Source: Membranipora membranacea (lineage: Eukaryota > Bryozoa > Gymnolaemata > Cheilostomatida > Membraniporidae). From it: a stretch of 64,000 nt of DNA. Every line of letters begins with the position of its first letter. Position 1 is the stretch's first letter. The stretch lies in assembly GCA_914767715.1 (NCBI GenBank), contig OU612074.1, positions 18,214,062-18,278,061 on the forward strand, in the 5' to 3' direction. The position numbers were made by a program, and so were the translations under genes. This document shows positions 59,201-64,000 of the stretch, piece after piece. The notes under the pieces were generated by a model that saw nothing but the letters and a program-made list of their open reading frames with translations, did no database searches and was not told the origin of the DNA.

Positions 59201-62200
59201 CTATTTTGACGTTCGCAATGACGTCCCTATATCTCATATAAAATATTAGCTCCCTGTGACGATGCGTATTCTATCGAGGTGTTTTGCCAGAAATTGACAA
59301 AAATCGATAGGTACGGTCCTGGGGAAATTGGCCAATAATTGGGCAAAATTCCTTACTCGCTTAGAAACGCTTGAAACTCTGTTTTGACGTTCGCAATGAC
59401 GTCCCTATATCTCATATAAAATATTAGCTCCCTGTGACGATGCGTATTCTATCGGGGTGTTTTGCCAGAAATTGACAAAAATCGATAGGTACGGTCCTGG
59501 GGAAATTGGCCAATAATTGGGCAAAATTCCTTACTCGCTTAGAAACGCTTGAAACTCTGTTTTGACGTTCGCAATGACGTCCCTATATCTCATATAAAAT
59601 ATTAGCTCCCTGTGACGATGCGTATTCTATCGAGGTGTTTTGCCAGAAATTGACAAAAATCGATAGGTACGGTCCTGGGGAAATTGGCCAATAATTGGGC
59701 AGAATTCCTTACTCGCTTAGAAACGCTTGAAACTCTATTTTGACGTTCGCAATGACGTCCCTATATCTCATATAAAATATTAGCTCCCTGTGACGATGCG
59801 TATTCTATCGAGGTGTTTTGCCAGAAATTGACAAAAATCGATAGGTACGGTCCTGGGGAAATTGGCCAATAATTGGGCAAAATTCCTTACTCGCTTAGAA
59901 ACGCTTGAAACTCTGTTTTGACGTTCGCATTGACGTCCCTATATCTCATATAAAATATTAGCTCCCTGTGACGATGCGTATTCTATCGGGGTGTTTTGCC
60001 AGAAATTGACAAAAATCGATAGGTACGGTCCTGGGGAAATTGGCCAATAATTGGGCAAAATTCCTTACTCGCTTAGAAACGCTTGAAACTCTGTTTTGAC
60101 GTTCGCAATGACGTCCCTATATCTCATATAAAATATTAGCTCCCTGTGACGATGCGTATTCTATCGAGGTGTTTTGCCAGAAATTGACAAAAATCGATAG
60201 GTACGGTCCTGGGGAAATTGGCCAATAATTGGGCAAAATTCCTTACTCGCTTAGAAACGCTTGAAACTCTATTTTGACGTTCGCAATGACGTCCCTATAT
60301 CTCATATAAAATATTAGCTCCCTGTGACGATGCGTATTCTATCGAGGTGTTTTGCCAGAAATTGACAAAAATCGATAGGTACGGTCCTGGGGAAATTGGC
60401 CAATAATTGGGCAAAATTCCTTACTCGCTTAGAAACGCTTGAAACTCTGTTTTGACGTTCGCAATGACGTCCCTATATCTCATATAAAATATTAGCTCCC
60501 TGTGACGATGCGTATTCTATCGGGGTGTTTTGCCAGAAATTGACAAAAATCGATAGGTACGGTCCTGGGGAAATTGGCCAATAATTGGGCAAAATTCCTT
60601 ACTCGCTTAGAAACGCTTGAAACTCTATTTTGACGTTCGCAATGACGTCCCTATATCTCATATAAAATATTAGCTCCCTGTGACGATGCGTATTCTATCG
60701 AGGTGTTTTGCCAGAAATTGACAAAAATCGATAGGTACGGTCCTGGGGAAATTGGCCAATAATTGGGCAAAATTCCTTATTCGCTTAGAAACGCTTGAAA
60801 CTCTGTTTTGACGTTCGCAATGACGTCCCTATATCTCATATAAAATATTAGCTCCCTGTGACGATGCGTATTCTATCGGGGTGTTTTGCCAGAAATTGAC
60901 AAAAATCGATAGGTACGGTCCTGGGGAAATTGGCCAATAATTGGGCAAAATTCCTTACTCGCTTAGAAACGCTTGAAACTCTGTTTTGACGTTCGCAATG
61001 ACGTCCCTATATCTCATATAAAATATTAGCTCCCTGTGACGATGCGTATTCTATCGAGGTGTTTTGCCAGAAATTGACAAAAATCGATAGGTACGGTCCT
61101 GGGGAAATTGGCCAATAATTGGGCAGAATTCCTTACTCGCTTAGAAACGCTTGAAACTCTATTTTGACGTTCGCAATGACGTCCCTATATCTCATATAAA
61201 ATATTAGCTCCCTGTGACGATGCGTATTCTATCGAGGTGTTTTGCCAGAAATTGACAAAAATCGATAGGTACGGTCCTGGGGAAATTGGCCAATAATTGG
61301 GCAAAATTCCTTACTCGCTTAGAAACGCTTGAAACTCTGTTTTGACGTTCGCATTGACGTCCCTATATCTCATATAAAATATTAGCTCCCTGTGACGATG
61401 CGTATTCTATCGGGGTGTTTTGCCAGAAATTGACAAAAATCGATAGGTACGGTCCTGGGGAAATTGGCCAATAATTGGGCAAAATTCCTTACTCGCTTAG
61501 AAACGCTTGAAACTCTGTTTTGACGTTCGCAATGACGTCCCTATATCTCATATAAAATATTAGCTCCCTGTGACGATGCGTATTCTATCGAGGTGTTTTG
61601 CCAGAAATTGACAAAAATCGATAGGTACGGTCCTGGGGAAATTGGCCAATAATTGGGCAGAATTCCTTACTCGCTTAGAAACGCTTGAAACTCTATTTTG
61701 ACGTTCGCAATGACGTCCCTATATCTCATATAAAATATTAGCTCCCTGTGACGATGCGTATTCTATCGAGGTGTTTTGCCAGAAATTGACAAAAATCGAT
61801 AGGTACGGTCCTGGGGAAATTGGCCAATAATTGGGCAAAATTCCTTACTCGCTTAGAAACGCTTGAAACTCTGTTTTGACGTTCGCAATGACGTCCCTAT
61901 ATCTCATATAAAATATTAGCTCCCTGTGACGATGCGTATTCTATCGGGGTGTTTTGCCAGAAATTGACAAAAATCGATAGGTACGGTCCTGGGGAAATTG
62001 GCCAATAATTGGGCAAAATTCCTTACTCGCTTAGAAACGCTTGAAACTCTATTTTGACGTTCGCAATGACGTCCCTATATCTCATATAAAATATTAGCTC
62101 CCTGTGACGATGCGTATTCTATCGAGGTGTTTTGCCAGAAATTGACAAAAATCGATAGGTACGGTCCTGGGGAAATTGGCCAATAATTGGGCAAAATTCC

Positions 62201-64000
62201 TTACTCGCTTAGAAACGCTTGAAACTCTGTTTTGACGTTCGCAATGACGTCCCTATATCTCATATAAAATATTAGCTCCCTGTGACGATGCGTATTCTAT
62301 CGGGGTGTTTTGCCAGAAATTGACAAAAATCGATAGGTACGGTCCTGGGGAAATTGGCCAATAATTGGGCAAAATTCCTTACTCGCTTAGAAACGCTTGA
62401 AACTCTGTTTTGACGTTCGCAATGACGTCCCTATATCTCATATAAAATATTAGCTCCCTGTGACGATGCGTATTCTATCGAGGTGTTTTGCCAGAAATTG
62501 ACAAAAATCGATAGGTACGGTCCTGGGGAAATTGGCCAATAATTGGGCAGAATTCCTTACTCGCTTAGAAACGCTTGAAACTCTATTTTGACGTTCGCAA
62601 TGACGTCCCTATATCTCATATAAAATATTAGCTCCCTGTGACGATGCGTATTCTATCGAGGTGTTTTGCCAGAAATTGACAAAAATCGATAGATACGGTC
62701 CTGGGGAAATTGGCCAATAATTGGGCAAAATTCCTTACTCGCTTAGAAACGCTTGAAACTCTGTTTTGACGTTCGCAATGACGTCCCTATATCTCATATA
62801 AAATATTAGCTCCCTGTGACGATGCGTATTCTATCGAGGTGTTTTGCCAGAAATTGACAGAAGTCGATAGGTACGGTCCTGGGGAAATTGGCCAATAATT
62901 GGGCAAAATTCCTTACTCGCTTAGAAACGCTTGAAACTCTGTTTTGACGTTCGCAATGACGTCCCTATATCTCATATAAAATATTAGCTCCCTGTGACGA
63001 TGCGTATTCTATCGGGGTGTTTTGCCAGAAATTGACAAAAATCGATAGGTACGGTCCTGGGGAAATTGGCCAATAATTGGGCAAAATTCCTTTTTCGCTT
63101 AGAAACGCTTGAAACTCTGTTTTGACGTTCGCAATGACGTCCCTATATCTCATATAAAATATTAGCTCCCTGTGACGATGCGTATTCTATCGGGGTGTTT
63201 TGCCAGAAATTGACAAAAATCGATAGGTACGGTCCTGGGGAAATTGGCCAATAATTGGGCAAAATTCCTTACTCGCTTAGAAACGCTTGAAACTCTGTTT
63301 TGACGTTCGCAATGACGTCCCTATATCTCATATAAAATATTAGCTCCCTGTGACGATGCGTATTCTATCGAGGTGTTTTGCCAGAAATTGACAAAAATCG
63401 ATAGGTACGGTCCTGGGGAAATTGGCCAATAATTGGGCAGAATTCCTTACTCGCTTAGAAACGCTTGAAACTCTATTTTGACGTTCGCAATGACGTCCCT
63501 ATATCTCATATAAAATATTAGCTCCCTGTGACGATGCGTATTCTATCGGGGTGTTTTGCCAGAAATTGACAAAAATCGATAGGTACGGTCCTGGGGAAAT
63601 TGGCCAATAATTAGGCAAAATTCCTTACTCGCTTAGAAACGCTTGAAACTCTGTTTTGACGTTCGCAATGACGTCCCTATATCTCATATAAAATATTAGC
63701 TCCCTGTGACGATGCGTATTCTATCGAGGTGTTTTGCCAGAAATTGACAAAAATCGATAGGTACGGTCTTGGGGAAATTGGCCAATAATTGGGCAGAATT
63801 CCTTACTCGCTTAGAAACGCTTGAAACTCTGTTTTGACGTTCGCAATGACGTCCCTATATCTCATATAAAATATTAGCTCCCTGTGACGATGCGTATTCT
63901 ATCGAGGTGTTTTGCCAGAAATTGACAAAAATCGATAGGTACGGTCCTGGGGAAATTGGCCAATAATTGGGCAAAATTCCTTACTCGCTTAGAAACGCTT
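44201..64000 (+). repeat. 178-bp satellite array with nine-monomer higher-order repeat
   Basis: The 'ccaataattggg' landmark falls at 44202 and again at exact multiples of 178 bp up to 63960, so there are at least 111 full monomers with no net length change, and the array runs off the window. Copies differ by very few bases. Four linked variable sites define monomer types: gggcaA/Gaatt, ctctA/Gtttt, atcgA/Gggtg and gatagA/Gtacgg. Their order repeats every nine monomers (about 1,602 bp). Each monomer contains the palindrome ATTGGCCAAT and two TGACGT words 15 bp apart. No long open frame is kept, because 178 is not a multiple of three. I looked for the 17-bp CENP-B box and did not see one. Centromeric or heterochromatic satellite is the likely identity. 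Confidence 0.97.

Noticed and set aside
44201-64000. CRISPR-like array or coding tandem repeat
   Set aside because: There are no unique spacers between repeats, the monomers abut directly, and the genome is eukaryotic.

Overview
The window is animal nuclear DNA, probably from an invertebrate. It is AT-rich and holds spliced genes with GT-AG introns, polyadenylation signals, many small inverted-repeat elements and a long satellite array. It contains a retinoid X receptor close to the vertebrate type and an SLC33A1 acetyl-CoA transporter. I cannot name the phylum from sequence alone. All gene models below were built by joining open frames at visible splice sites with compatible phases; none has transcript support.

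Layout. (1) 862-5854, + strand: RXR in seven coding exons, with its A/B region probably continuing off the left edge. (2) 9741-19896, + strand: SLC33A1 in eleven coding exons (519 aa). Its third intron carries, on the minus strand, a nested two-exon gene for an unrecognised Ser-rich two-pass membrane protein (13503-14637). (3) 22491-24921 and 27127-36322, + strand: a tandem pair of related surface-protein genes. The first is a secreted or anchored Thr/Pro mucin. The second is a type I receptor with signal peptide, C-type lectin domain, about 480-residue Thr/Pro mucin stalk, one membrane span and a tyrosine-rich tail. They share upstream sequence and a signal-peptide exon, so they come from a duplication. 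(4) 37161-37712 (-) and 39696-40224 (+): a head-to-head pair of small secreted-peptide genes with the same two-exon structure and the same core promoter. The plus copy has a Gly-rich C-terminal half like glycine-rich antimicrobial peptides. The minus copy lacks that half and has NF-kappaB-like sites upstream. (5) 44201-64000: a tandem satellite with a 178-bp monomer, at least 111 copies, no net length change and a nine-monomer (about 1,602 bp) higher-order repeat.

RXR and SLC33A1 look like ordinary conserved genes. The mucin, lectin-mucin receptor and small secreted peptides together look like a surface-defence neighbourhood, but that is inference. The most unusual features are the higher-order satellite and the two-member secreted peptide family. 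Introns and spacers carry at least eight foldback or MITE-like elements and one SINE-like element; one foldback supplies the predicted C-terminus of the nested gene and another carries CCAAT boxes just upstream of SLC33A1.
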